Source: Chitinophaga sancti (lineage in GTDB: Bacteria > Bacteroidota > Bacteroidia > Chitinophagales > Chitinophagaceae). Taken from it: a stretch of DNA of 64,000 nucleotides. Location of the stretch: assembly GCF_034087045.1 (NCBI RefSeq), contig NZ_CP139247.1:5172001-5236000 (forward strand), read 5' to 3'. The translations under genes and the position numbers were made by a program. The notes under the pieces are model-generated. The model worked only from the letters and a program-made list of their open reading frames with translations. It made no database searches and had not been told where the DNA came from. How positions within the stretch are numbered: the stretch's first letter is position 1; the number at the start of each line of letters is the position of its first letter. Of the stretch, positions 52,153-61,123 are shown one piece after another.

Positions 52153-53964
52153 TTAGTTAATCATCACCATACCGCCTTTTATCACGGTCTGACCGGAAGC
52201 GGAAAGTTCTGCAGAAGCGTTGCCCTGCGCGGTAAAACCTACCTGTGCTGTTTGCTTAATGTTCAAACCACTAAGCTCCAGGTCCTGCGTGGCTTTGCCA
52301 GTCAGCTTTTGTGTGGCTTCCATTGTAATGTTGCCGGTTGCCTTGAGCACAATATCTTTTGCACTGTTCAGGGTAATGCCACTATCATCCAGTTTGATAC
52401 TGTTGCTGTTCTGATCCTGCAGCGTAATACTTTTGCCTTCATCACTGATGGTAATGGAATTATTACCGGGGGTGGTAATTTTGATGATCTTTTTATCATC
52501 ATCAAAATTCACCTGTAACTGGCTCCTAGTGTAGAGGGCTTTGATGTTATTTTTTTCATCTGCCTGTGATAAAGGTGGTGTATTGGCTTTTCCATACAGC
52601 GAGCCTAGTATGATGGGATAGCGGGCATCGTTTTCTAAGAAACCTAATATCACTTCATCGCCTACCTCCGGGCAAAATACCGCACCGGCACCGGATGTGG
52701 CGTAGTAATTCGCCAGTCTTGCCCAGATGCCTTTTTGTTCTGCATAGGCTGATACCGGTTTTACCTGTACCCGGTAGGTAGATCCCGGATCTGCGGAGAT
52801 CTTTACCACCGTAGCCAGTTGCAGGCCATGAATAGGCGGTACCTGTCCATTTGCATTGCTATAGGAATATTGTTCTTTATCATAAATAGGTTTTTCTGAG
52901 AAACCAAAACCTACGGTTGTGGTCCATTCCCCTTCTTCCATGGAATGCCTGACCATGCTCACGTATGCATTGCCATTGAAGCGTGCACCTACACCATTGA
53001 GCGTAATCATATCGCCCGGTTTTACGGTGCCATTGCCAATAAAAGAAACCTGTCCTTTTACAGCGCTCATACGCATACGCAGGAGCAGATTGTCTGCCCA
53101 TGTCTTCAGGTCTGCCTGTACCAGCGGAACCGTGGAGGTAACCTGGAAGGCCGTCTGATCCAGTTTGCCGGATAGTGACGTGGCTGTTTGATTGCCCGGT
53201 GTAGTCACCGTTGGTTCCGTAGCATTGGCAGTGATCAATGCCAGTGTGCCGGGATCCCAGGCAGCTGTTTGTAAAGAAGGCGGTTGTTTTTCAGCACTCA
53301 CTTCTCCTTTAAAGTCAATGATAGAATCGCCCATAGCAATGTTGAGTACGGGGTCAGTACTAAAATCAGGCAGCCCAACCGTGATATCGTCGTCATACAT
53401 AGTAGTAACGAAACCATTGAATGCCGCTCTTGTGAGCAGGAAATCCCAGTCTGTCGACATTTTCTGAAACACGGTTTCCAGTTGCGAACTGGTGCTGGTA
53501 ACAGTAGCGGTTAAACTATAGTTGCCTACGAGTTTGCTCATGATGGCACTGTCTGTCATGGCATCAAATTCACATTCCTTCCTGTTGTATGTCATCTTCA
53601 CGGCTTTGTGTCTGCAGGTCACGATCAGTTTGGTGCCACCTTCTGCACTGGCTGTGATAGCCTGTTTAACGATCACTCCTTTGAAGATACCTGTTTGCTC
53701 ACCTGTACCATACCCTGCAGAAATAGCGATCTCATTACCCGGAATGAAATCATCGCCCTCACTAATGGGGAAATTACCCGCATCGCCTTCTGTATCATCA
53801 TTCAGTCCCTCAGCAATCACGATTTCAGCGTAGGAGATACGGTTCACTTCATGCACGACCTGTATAGATACAATGGGATATTTTTCTTCCACCGGGTTGT
53901 CTGCAACGGCAACGGTGAAGGCGAAATTGACGTCCTGTATATTGGCGGGTGATGGTGCCGGCAT
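52153..53964 (-). CDS. VgrG-like spike protein (Afp8/Pvc8-like)
   Basis: The central spike, 603 residues. It has an N-terminal gpD/gp27-like hub part (about 15-350), a gp5-type OB fold (about 365-460; YRVQVKPVSAYAEQKGIWAR, then VGDEVILGF) and a C-terminal triple beta-helix of short repeats (ITISDEGKSITLQDQNSN onward). It ends with a PAAR-contacting tip. The start codon directly abuts the LysM gene stop. No toxin extension is present. Confidence 0.93.
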   Translation of the reverse strand: MPAPSPANIQDVNFAFTVAVADNPVEEKYPIVSIQVVHEVNRISYAEIVIAEGLNDDTEGDAGNFPISEGDDFIPGNEIAISAGYGTGEQTGIFKGVIVKQAITASAEGGTKLIVTCRHKAVKMTYNRKECEFDAMTDSAIMSKLVGNYSLTATVTSTSSQLETVFQKMSTDWDFLLTRAAFNGFVTTMYDDDITVGLPDFSTDPVLNIAMGDSIIDFKGEVSAEKQPPSLQTAAWDPGTLALITANATEPTVTTPGNQTATSLSGKLDQTAFQVTSTVPLVQADLKTWADNLLLRMRMSAVKGQVSFIGNGTVKPGDMITLNGVGARFNGNAYVSMVRHSMEEGEWTTTVGFGFSEKPIYDKEQYSYSNANGQVPPIHGLQLATVVKISADPGSTYRVQVKPVSAYAEQKGIWARLANYYATSGAGAVFCPEVGDEVILGFLENDARYPIILGSLYGKANTPPLSQADEKNNIKALYTRSQLQVNFDDDKKIIKITTPGNNSITISDEGKSITLQDQNSNSIKLDDSGITLNSAKDIVLKATGNITMEATQKLTGKATQDLELSGLNIKQTAQVGFTAQGNASAELSASGQTVIKGGMVMIN

Positions 53965-54633
53965 TTAGATCTTTTTGAGTGGTGGAAAATACAACTGATC
54001 GCCAGGGCGGATGGCATGAACACTGTTCAGGTTATTGAACCGTGCGACTTCTATGTAAAAGGAAGAATTGCCATAAATACGGTACGCCATCAGGGGCAGT
54101 GTATCTCCAGCCCTGACGGTAAGTATATGTGTAAGATCCGGCGAGTTTTTGCCAGCTTCCTTGTTCTTGGTCAGGAAGTCTTTAGTTTCTGCCAGTCTGA
54201 GTTTCGCTTCTGCACGGAGGGTAGCGCCACCGGGATCGAATAATTTATAGTTAATGGTGAGGCCTTCACTGACACCAGTGACCAGCACATCTCCCCATAT
54301 TATTTTCAGGTAGTGACGGTGATGGAGATTTCCATCATAACGGGACACCACATCACTGAGTTTGTCGATATAATCATCAACAGATCCGATACCATCCGGA
54401 AACGGTATCACACCTGTGCCATCAATCACCAGGCTCAGTTCAAACCGGGCGGCACTGCTCTTGAATGTTTTTGTATCCTTGCTCTTATTCATTTCCTCAC
54501 TGCTCTTGTAATCTGTCATATAGCTTTTGGAAAAGCTGGCAGGATTGATCATGGCATAGATAGATTTGCCCACAGATTGCGTACAGGCCATATCACTGTA
54601 CGCCTCTATTTTTAGTTTGGTCAGTTGTGGCAT
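53965..54633 (-). CDS. eCIS hub protein with LysM domain (Afp7/Pvc7-like)
   Basis: A connector between tube and spike, 222 residues. The first 150 residues are of the CIS tube type (INPASFSKSYMTDYKS, DGTGVIPFPDGIGSVDDYI). The last 50 residues form a LysM domain (TVRAGDTLPLMAYRIYGNSS, ending in LRPGDQL-like sequence). Same order as Afp7 between tube and spike genes. 10-nt gap from the DUF5908 gene. Confidence 0.92.
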   Translation of the reverse strand: MPQLTKLKIEAYSDMACTQSVGKSIYAMINPASFSKSYMTDYKSSEEMNKSKDTKTFKSSAARFELSLVIDGTGVIPFPDGIGSVDDYIDKLSDVVSRYDGNLHHRHYLKIIWGDVLVTGVSEGLTINYKLFDPGGATLRAEAKLRLAETKDFLTKNKEAGKNSPDLTHILTVRAGDTLPLMAYRIYGNSSFYIEVARFNNLNSVHAIRPGDQLYFPPLKKI

Positions 54634-54643
54634 TGTGCGTCGT

Positions 54644-54814
54644 TTATCTGTCTTCAGTGCTGGTTTTCAAACCTGCTTTTAATTGTTGCATACACTCCTT
54701 TACAATCTTATCTTTTAGTTGCCGGATGAGGGCAGCATCCGGCGCTTCCTGCCTGGGTGTCTGCCCGGAGGTAATGGTGACTTTGATGACCAGTTCACGT
54801 ATTTCAAGCGCCAT
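54644..54814 (-). CDS. Small DUF5908-type eCIS protein, 56 residues
   Basis: Translation from the ATG at 54814 gives MALEIRELVIKVTITSG followed by a charged helix and a stop at 54644-54646. The start MxxEIRELVIKxT is the signature of DUF5908 proteins, found in the same place in Bacteroidota eCIS loci. It sits 2 nt after the second tube gene and 10 nt before the LysM hub gene, the position of the small Afp6/Pvc6. Function unknown; a tube or hub assembly factor is plausible. Confidence 0.82.
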   Translation of the reverse strand: MALEIRELVIKVTITSGQTPRQEAPDAALIRQLKDKIVKECMQQLKAGLKTSTEDR

Positions 54815-54816
54815 GG

Positions 54817-55269
54817 TTACAAGGTTTTTTCGAAGAAATCATAAGCGAGTTCCAGCGTTTCAATCACGATCTGTCCTTCTTTGGCTGTGAGACCGCTATA
54901 ATCCAGTTTTACGGCATATGCATTGAAGAATGACCAGATAGCGATGGGCATGGCATTCTCTTCCAGCAGTTGTACAATGATGGTTTTCGGTTTGATGGAA
55001 AACTCATTGATGCATTGCTGTGCCCATAGTATGAGCGGAGATTCGATGACCATACCCCGCTTCAGGACCAGGTTGCCGTATTTGGGAGGAGAAGGGAGCC
55101 GGTGAGTGAACCGGTTCTCTCCTCCTTCCTTTACTTCTTCGGGCGAAATGGATACAGAAAGGCCGTTTACTTCCATGAAGCTGCCTTCCTGCATACCAAA
55201 GATGCCTACGAATGCCACCTTGAAAAAAAAGCCTGTAGGTGGATAATAAGTAGTGTTGGGAAACGGCAT
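54817..55269 (-). CDS. eCIS tube protein 2 (Afp5/Pvc5-like)
   Basis: A gp19-type tube protein of 150 residues: FFFKVAFVGIFGMQEGSFMEVNGLSV, then KYGNLVLKRGMV and VIETLELAYDFFE. By analogy with Afp5 it probably forms the tube initiator or adaptor ring next to the hub, while the upstream paralogue forms the tube. 6-nt gap from the first tube gene. Confidence 0.92.
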   Translation of the reverse strand: MPFPNTTYYPPTGFFFKVAFVGIFGMQEGSFMEVNGLSVSISPEEVKEGGENRFTHRLPSPPKYGNLVLKRGMVIESPLILWAQQCINEFSIKPKTIIVQLLEENAMPIAIWSFFNAYAVKLDYSGLTAKEGQIVIETLELAYDFFEKTL

Positions 55270-55275
55270 AAATTA

Positions 55276-55728
55276 TCAACTTGGAGCTAAACCTTCGTGA
55301 GCTACTTCCATAGTTTCTACGGCCACTTCATTCGCATCAGATTTCATGTCTGTCACCGTAATCTTTGATGGGAAGGCATTTTTCAATGTCCAGCTCATCG
55401 CTACCTGCTGACCTTCGTCCAGCAGGCTGATAACGATGCTGGAGCGTTTGTAGGTGTTCATCTTGATAGCGCTGTATTTGTCCCACAGCGCTTTGTCACC
55501 TTTGAAGATGCCTTTCTTCAGGGTAATGTTGGAGAACTTCTGAATACCCGGCATTTTCACTGTGGAGTATACAGGGCTACTGCCACCTCTGTATTCGATG
55601 ATCTGTGTTTCGGACGATAACCCAGTGACTTCCTGGAAAATCAGTTCGGCGCCGTCCCACATCACCTTAAAGGAGAATTTGACCAAAGGCCACACCGTCT
55701 GTGACTGTGCTGATCCGTCATCTGCCAT
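55276..55728 (-). CDS. eCIS main tube protein (Afp1/Pvc1-like)
   Basis: A gp19-type tail tube protein of 150 residues: FSFKVMWDGAELIFQEVTGLS, KMPGIQKFSNITLKKGIF, ending VAVETMEVAHEGL. It lies directly after the sheath gene (31-nt gap), as in contractile tails. It builds the inner tube that carries cargo. Confidence 0.94.
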   Translation of the reverse strand: MADDGSAQSQTVWPLVKFSFKVMWDGAELIFQEVTGLSSETQIIEYRGGSSPVYSTVKMPGIQKFSNITLKKGIFKGDKALWDKYSAIKMNTYKRSSIVISLLDEGQQVAMSWTLKNAFPSKITVTDMKSDANEVAVETMEVAHEGLAPS

Positions 55729-55759
55729 TTTATAATGATTTTAGGGGGTGGAAAAAATA

Positions 55760-57259
55760 TTATGATTGCTGCATTTGTTGCTGGAAAGTGATCACGATGA
55801 ATTCTGCAGGTCGTACGATGGCTACTTTTACCGTGATAAGCATTTTGCCTTCGAGGATATCCTGTGGGGTCATGGTTGTGCCTAAGCCGATCTGTACATC
55901 ATAAGCAGCTTCCGGTGCGGCACCTGCAAGAGCGCCTTGTTTCCAGAGGTTGTTCAGGAAGTTGTTAATCATGCTTTTTACGGTTACCCAGGTTGTACCA
56001 TCATTTGGTTCGAATACATATGCACGGGTCGCCAGCTTGATAGATTGCTCGATCATGATGAGGGTGCGTCGAACATTGACGTAGCACCAGTCAGCGCTGT
56101 TACCGTCCAGGGTTCTGCCGCCCCAGACCAGGACGCCGATACCGGGAAAAGGTCTGATCACGTTGATAGACTTACCGGCCATCACGTCGACGTTGAGGTC
56201 TTTCTGCTCATCATGCGAGATGTTTACAGCAGGTGCCGTTACCATGTTGATACTCACATTGGCGGGAGATTTCCATACGCCACGGTTATTGTCAACCATG
56301 GTATACAGTCCTGCAATAGCGCCACTGGGAGGCATTTCATTCAGGCGTGACCTGATTTCTTCAATGATACTGGTGTAGGTAGGGCTGGCGGCTTTGAGCG
56401 ACTGGTGATAATTCTTTTTAGCATCATCATCAGGTGTAGCTACTGCTTTGAAGGTGGTAACGATTTTTTGCGCGTTTACTTCCGGCAGTAGTGTGCTCAG
56501 GTCTACCTTGTCGTCCAGGTTGGCGAAGGTGACTTCGCTGGGTTGTACGATGGCTGTTTTTAGCCAGGGGTAGTAGGCCGCGCCATAGTTCAGTGAATTG
56601 ATGCCAATACCATCCCTGAATTTTTTCACCACGTCCTCTGTGGTGTCTGTCAGACCTTGTTGTGCGAGGTCGAAGATACCAAAGCGGCTCTGCGTTTCCT
56701 GGCAGTGCGCGAGTACCTTGGTGTAAATGGTATTGTATGCAGCTTCGCCGAGTGCGATGGCATCAGGAATGACCACCAGGGTAGGTTCATATTCCTTTTT
56801 GAGAAGATCGAAGATATTCGGTTTGGTAGCAGAGCCGAAAAAGTCTTCCCCGGCAATCTCGACTCCATCAGGCTTATCGCCATAGGTGCCAACGGATACG
56901 ATATAACAGTTGCTGCCACCGTTTGCGTAAAAGAGACGAATACTGTTGAAGAGGTACAATGTATTTTTCTCATTGATCGTAACCGTATAAGGTTTTTTAT
57001 CGATCATAAAGGTTTCACCGGGTTTGGCAGGGTCTGCCGCAGCGATGGTAAACTTCGCATTAAATCCTTCGCCGAAGTTCGCTACGAACTCCGCAAAGGA
57101 AGTAATGCGGGTGGGCTTGTTGATCAGCGATTTCCCGAATCGCTCGGCTATTTGCGTATAGCCGATAAATACAGGAACCGCTGTTTCGACGGCGACCACC
57201 GAGCTGGGGAAGGCGTTCTTTTCTTCGATATAAACGCCTGGTGTCATTAGTGAGGCCAT
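55760..57259 (-). CDS. eCIS contractile sheath protein (Afp2/Pvc2-like)
   Basis: The contractile sheath subunit, 499 residues. N-terminal MTPGVYIEEKNAFPSSVVAVETAVPVFIGYTQ is the standard sheath opening. The C-terminal domain has GIGVLVWGGRTLD, YVNVRRTLIMIEQSIK and the end VKVAIVRPAEFIVITFQQQ, which forms the mesh with neighbours. Only one sheath gene is present, whereas Afp and PVC have three. Confidence 0.96.
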   Translation of the reverse strand: MASLMTPGVYIEEKNAFPSSVVAVETAVPVFIGYTQIAERFGKSLINKPTRITSFAEFVANFGEGFNAKFTIAAADPAKPGETFMIDKKPYTVTINEKNTLYLFNSIRLFYANGGSNCYIVSVGTYGDKPDGVEIAGEDFFGSATKPNIFDLLKKEYEPTLVVIPDAIALGEAAYNTIYTKVLAHCQETQSRFGIFDLAQQGLTDTTEDVVKKFRDGIGINSLNYGAAYYPWLKTAIVQPSEVTFANLDDKVDLSTLLPEVNAQKIVTTFKAVATPDDDAKKNYHQSLKAASPTYTSIIEEIRSRLNEMPPSGAIAGLYTMVDNNRGVWKSPANVSINMVTAPAVNISHDEQKDLNVDVMAGKSINVIRPFPGIGVLVWGGRTLDGNSADWCYVNVRRTLIMIEQSIKLATRAYVFEPNDGTTWVTVKSMINNFLNNLWKQGALAGAAPEAAYDVQIGLGTTMTPQDILEGKMLITVKVAIVRPAEFIVITFQQQMQQS

Positions 57260-57278
57260 AGATAGAGCAGTTTAACAA

Positions 57279-58061
57279 TTAGTATAAAAAGATCTCAGAC
57301 GAAAACTGTGGTTTACCACCTGCGGCAGATATTCTGCTGATATCCGGTTTTGGCAATTCTGGTATGACTACACGCCAGGCATCACTGCCTGTAGTATAAT
57401 CGACCAGCATGAAAGGCGGCTGTTGCTGTGCTAATGTGACGGGTGTGTCGGAGATAAATGTAATGACGTTCCGACCATCCGGCAACACCGCGGATTGCGG
57501 TCCTTTGAAAGTCGTAATGTCGGAAGGGTCTACTACGGCTGGTTTCGCTATCTCCTGTAAGTGCCCGCTCATCAGGAAATAGTGCCAGTGTGTAGCCTTC
57601 GGTGCAAAATGAATTTCATAGCTTGACCGTAATTCTTGTGTCAGCAGCAATTCAATTTGGCCAAACGGCCGGACAAAGCAGGGTACTGGCAGCGGAGCAA
57701 CTTCACTGGCGGAAACGTATACTTCCTGGTGTAACCTGCCCGTAGAATTATTTTTATTGGTGAACAGGAGTATACTATTCCGCAGATCGTGCTGCTGCAG
57801 ATCCGTGTAATTATAAAAGAGGTGATCCTTTAAAGACAGGTCAAAAATGAGGGTCATATCATCCTGTAGGATGTTTTCCCTGGTGAGAATGGTATCATCA
57901 AAAGACAAGGTGATGCTATCAGCCTGCTGCCGCAGCAACAAGCCATAACGTCGCAGATCTCTTGCCGTGGCTACAGGGATGTGTACCTGCAGCTGATCAT
58001 ACCTGGTCGAAGCGTAATAGTGGTGACGGAAATAAACCGCTGTTAACAGTGTATAGCTCAT
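57279..58061 (-). CDS. eCIS-associated protein of unknown function
   Basis: I do not recognise the family. The ATG at 58061 (MSYTLLTAVYFRHHYY) is preferred; the longer frame starts inside the DUF4255 gene. The product has 260 residues, no signal peptide and no membrane segment, and is predicted mostly beta from its pattern. It lies between the cap gene and the sheath gene, with gaps of 22 and 19 nt. This place makes a structural role at the distal end of the sheath, or a sheath chaperone, possible. No enzymatic motif seen. Confidence 0.7.
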   Translation of the reverse strand: MSYTLLTAVYFRHHYYASTRYDQLQVHIPVATARDLRRYGLLLRQQADSITLSFDDTILTRENILQDDMTLIFDLSLKDHLFYNYTDLQQHDLRNSILLFTNKNNSTGRLHQEVYVSASEVAPLPVPCFVRPFGQIELLLTQELRSSYEIHFAPKATHWHYFLMSGHLQEIAKPAVVDPSDITTFKGPQSAVLPDGRNVITFISDTPVTLAQQQPPFMLVDYTTGSDAWRVVIPELPKPDISRISAAGGKPQFSSEIFLY

Positions 58062-58083
58062 GAATATCTTTATACAAAACCAA

Positions 58084-58656
58084 TTATACAGGGCTTGTAC
58101 TACCGGATGGTGCCGATACATGAGGCCTGTATTCCCTGATTACTCCCTCATCGAATGTGAGCATACGCATCTTGTAAATTACAGATGGCATATACTTCGC
58201 ACCCAGGGTGGCCCATACATTATTCAGCCGCTCTGTACCCAGGCTCTCCATTTCAAACATCAGTTTATCTATCCGCTTGTCCAGCGAGGGAGTATTCGCG
58301 CTGGTCAGCACATTGCCGGACTGAAAGTATGCAATAATGAAAGAGAGGAAGCGCAATGCTTCCGCATAGTTATTACTACTGAAATAAGCTGCAAATAGTA
58401 TATAGAGGTTGATGCATACCGGGGGCATGCTTCGTGCTGCTACATTACCGTTATTAAAGCCTGGTGCGCTTTTGCCCAGTGGTTCCTTTTCTACGTTAAT
58501 GAGCGTAAGTACAACCTTATTTTCGCCCTGGATTGCAATAGAGCCATCCTGGTTGACGATGGACGACAACACTACTTTGTCTTCGCTGAGATGCAGTTGT
58601 CTGTTAAAGTATTTATTGATCTCATCGGCAATGCAGGAAAGAGTTTCATAGATCAT
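58084..58656 (-). CDS. eCIS cap / tail terminator protein, DUF4255 (Afp16/Pvc16-like)
   Basis: First gene of the eCIS operon. The DUF4255 domain fills most of the 190 residues: MIYETLSCIADEINKYF, VVLTLINVEKEP, PVCINLYILFAAYFSSNNYAEALRF-type block and LERLNNVW-like end. Homologues terminate tube and sheath growth. Here it is first rather than last in the operon, as in many Bacteroidota eCIS. Confidence 0.92.
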   Translation of the reverse strand: MIYETLSCIADEINKYFNRQLHLSEDKVVLSSIVNQDGSIAIQGENKVVLTLINVEKEPLGKSAPGFNNGNVAARSMPPVCINLYILFAAYFSSNNYAEALRFLSFIIAYFQSGNVLTSANTPSLDKRIDKLMFEMESLGTERLNNVWATLGAKYMPSVIYKMRMLTFDEGVIREYRPHVSAPSGSTSPV

Positions 58657-59028
58657 CTCTGTCGTTTTAAGACAATATGAACCCGTATAACCATGTATGT
58701 TAGCAAGCTCATACTATGATCATACCGTGTTATGGATTATATGTTTAGAATGCCCGATACGATGGCAGTTACTCAATATTCTGAGGGATCTAATATTGGG
58801 AACAGGAAATCGTAACGTTAGGATACGTCAGTGTTAAGGAGTCATTAAAGATGTTTAAGTAATTAGTGTTTGAATTCTGCGGGCTAGGAATTCTTAATTA
58901 CGTGCAATATAGGAGTTAATAAAAATTATTCAAATTTTATTTTGAATAAATAATTATCTATTTTTTATGAGGATTCCTTACTATTGCAACATTGACCTCG
59001 CCCAAAGTCACAATATTAAATTGAAGTA
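58657..59028. promoter_or_regulatory. Divergent control region with inverted repeat between eCIS and membrane protein genes
   Basis: 372 bp of AT-rich sequence with no gene. It must hold the promoters of the eCIS operon (-) and of the 59029 gene (+), though no exact TAnnTTTG box is found on either strand. A perfect 9-bp inverted repeat, TTATTCAAA (58926-58934) and TTTGAATAA (58941-58949), separated by 6 nt, is a candidate operator. Confidence 0.45.
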
Positions 59029-60978
59029 ATGAGACCCTGCATGCGGGATTATCTCCGTTTTATTTTATTCATCCTTACGCTCTTCTTCTTTGCAGGTAAT
59101 ACCATGACTGCTACTGTTGCTGTGTGCCAGCAAGTGCCTCAGGACACGGCTGTCAGGGCGAAACTGCTAAAGCGGATCACTGAAATGTTACAGTTCAGGA
59201 AGAACGCGCGCAGACGTGAACAGCAGCGTATGATCACCATCGTCAACGGACTTTTTGTGGATTCGCTGGTAGCTACGCCGGCAGCGATTAAATACCTGAA
59301 CTGGGCATTGGATAATGAACGGAATCAAAACTTCGCTCAATTACGGCAACTACTAAACGATAGTTTATCTAAACGAAAGTCAGATACTGTATTAGTGAAA
59401 GCTATTATTACAGATGAAGAAATGACAGAGCTAGCATCGAAGCTCGTACTACTGTTACAGAAAAAGGAAAAAACGATCAGGAATGATACCGCACAGCAAC
59501 AACGGTTGAAAACAATCCGGGCCTTATACAGCAGACCACCTGGTCAGGTAGATACATTGCGGCTGAATGATACTACAGGAATAACGTATAAAGTACAGTT
59601 AGGGCACGAGGCTGAAGTGATCGGTATACAGTCGAAGGATAATGGAGATGCATATTTGAATTACAATTTCACTTCGCTGAGTTATCTTTCTATTGCCCCG
59701 CCGGGATCATCCAAAATATTGACTGCTGCCAGCAAAGGTGGTTGTAAGATCTTGCTTACCCTATCAGCAGGTAAGGGATTATTACAAAATGAAGAGCAGC
59801 AGTTTGAGTTGGTAGATTCTTTGCTGCTGGCGTTGCAGGACCAGGAGGCCGCTGGGGTGAATGTGTGGTTTAAAGATTTGAAACAAAATGAGCGGGATGC
59901 GTTTGTAAGATTTGTGACGATACTATATAATTATCTTGATCATAGTGCACCTGGAAAATATAGTGTATCAGTCACGATACCTGCGTATGATAAAAATAAG
60001 GCGTATGATTTGAGAGAGCTGGCCCCGATGGTGAAATACTTCCTGATCAATTTTACAGAGGCGCCTGCTACAGTGGGTAGTAGTGATCCATTGAAAGGGA
60101 ATAATAATTACAGTATAGATGCCGTAGTGTCAAGGTATGTGAATCAGTATATCGCACCTGGGCAATTTATTGTGATGCTTCCTTATGATGGGATTAAATG
60201 GACGGGCACGGGTTATTCCTATGTAGCGTATAAGGATATTAAAAAAGAGTTTCCGGCCGATACGATGATTAATTATGATGTGACAGCAGCATCAGCGTAT
60301 GTGGAGAAGATGGAGAATGGCAAGACCGTGCAGATCTGGTTTAATGATCCGACTACGCTGGATGTGAAGTATGACTATGTATTGAGGAATGGATTGGGGG
60401 GAGTGGCAATTTGTCCGTTGGGGGCGGATGATGGGTATGGGGAGTTGTGGGATGAGCTGACGGATAAATTTGTGGTGGCGGATACTGTTTGGATGGATAC
60501 GGTAAGATTGACCCCATTGCCTGTAATAAAACCGGGATTGTGGACGCGGATTAAGTTGAGGTTCAGGCATGAGATACGGGCGATACATATGCTGTTTCAC
60601 GATCCATGCGCTATCAGGGCGGAGAATTATGCCAGTGATGATTATTTTAAATACCTGACGATATTTCTGTTTGTATGTGTGGTGATCATTGGAGTGATGT
60701 ATGCGTATAAACTGCGGGTGGAGGGTGCGGATTGGAAATGGCGGCAAAAGGTATTGTATTTGTTTTTAGGGTTGATAGTGTTGTTGGGGTTGTCGTTTAC
60801 GACGAGTTTGATGTTGGCTAAAAGGATGCCGTGGTTGGGGCTTACGGATGATCCGGTGGAGTGTAGAAATATCTCATTGTATAATGTTTTAGTGGTTTTT
60901 TTGATAGGGATTGTGTTGGGTATGTTATTGATGAGGGTGTTTGTGTTTCCGTTAGCGAGAAAGAAAGATGTGCCATAA
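59029..60978 (+). CDS. Membrane-anchored GH18-like protein, probably non-catalytic, divergent from eCIS
   Basis: The N-terminal hydrophobic segment (about 5-35) acts as signal or anchor. A helical linker (40-160) is followed by a chitinase-like TIM-barrel of about 330 residues with KILLTLSAGKG and a late GGVAICPLGADDGYGELWD. The position of the GH18 catalytic DxxDxDxE reads AAGVNVWFKDL, so the acid residues seem lost. Three transmembrane helices follow (about 545-640). The protein therefore places a carbohydrate-fold domain in the periplasm. Codon use becomes G/T-rich near the end. It lies 372 bp from the eCIS operon on the other strand. A receptor, wall-binding or anchoring role for the particle is possible but inferred. 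Confidence 0.68.
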   Translation: MRPCMRDYLRFILFILTLFFFAGNTMTATVAVCQQVPQDTAVRAKLLKRITEMLQFRKNARRREQQRMITIVNGLFVDSLVATPAAIKYLNWALDNERNQNFAQLRQLLNDSLSKRKSDTVLVKAIITDEEMTELASKLVLLLQKKEKTIRNDTAQQQRLKTIRALYSRPPGQVDTLRLNDTTGITYKVQLGHEAEVIGIQSKDNGDAYLNYNFTSLSYLSIAPPGSSKILTAASKGGCKILLTLSAGKGLLQNEEQQFELVDSLLLALQDQEAAGVNVWFKDLKQNERDAFVRFVTILYNYLDHSAPGKYSVSVTIPAYDKNKAYDLRELAPMVKYFLINFTEAPATVGSSDPLKGNNNYSIDAVVSRYVNQYIAPGQFIVMLPYDGIKWTGTGYSYVAYKDIKKEFPADTMINYDVTAASAYVEKMENGKTVQIWFNDPTTLDVKYDYVLRNGLGGVAICPLGADDGYGELWDELTDKFVVADTVWMDTVRLTPLPVIKPGLWTRIKLRFRHEIRAIHMLFHDPCAIRAENYASDDYFKYLTIFLFVCVVIIGVMYAYKLRVEGADWKWRQKVLYLFLGLIVLLGLSFTTSLMLAKRMPWLGLTDDPVECRNISLYNVLVVFLIGIVLGMLLMRVFVFPLARKKDVP

Positions 60979-61096
60979 AGGTTTGGAATATTTCATACTG
61001 AGTATTAATACTTTTTTATCTCAATGTTGTGTTTTATTTCTCATATTAGCGTAATAACAGTGTTGTAGCTTATCTATCTAAAATAATACTTTTTTA

Positions 61097-61111
61097 CTAT
61101 CTTGCAGATAG
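61097..61111. promoter_or_regulatory. 15-bp palindrome before the AraC gene
   Basis: CTATCTTGCAGATAG has perfect 6-bp arms around 3 nt and ends 12 nt before the ATG at 61124. It may be an autoregulatory site. It also contains a -7-like TATCTTG. Confidence 0.35.
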
Positions 61112-61123
61112 AATGCCATCGTT

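Noticed and set aside
40990..58656. Classical type VI secretion system or a contractile prophage
   Set aside because: No TssJ, TssL, TssM or ClpV gene and no capsid, terminase, portal, integrase or lysis gene. DUF4255, DUF5908, the tape-measure type and the ATPase point to an eCIS.
59029..60978. Active chitinase associated with eCIS
   Set aside because: The position of the catalytic Glu and its Asp partners does not show DxxDxDxE, so an enzymatic call is not supported.
60995..61016. Terminator after the GH18-like gene at a 12-bp palindrome followed by Ts
   Set aside because: The palindrome AGTATTAATACT has no loop bases and is AT-only, too weak to call.
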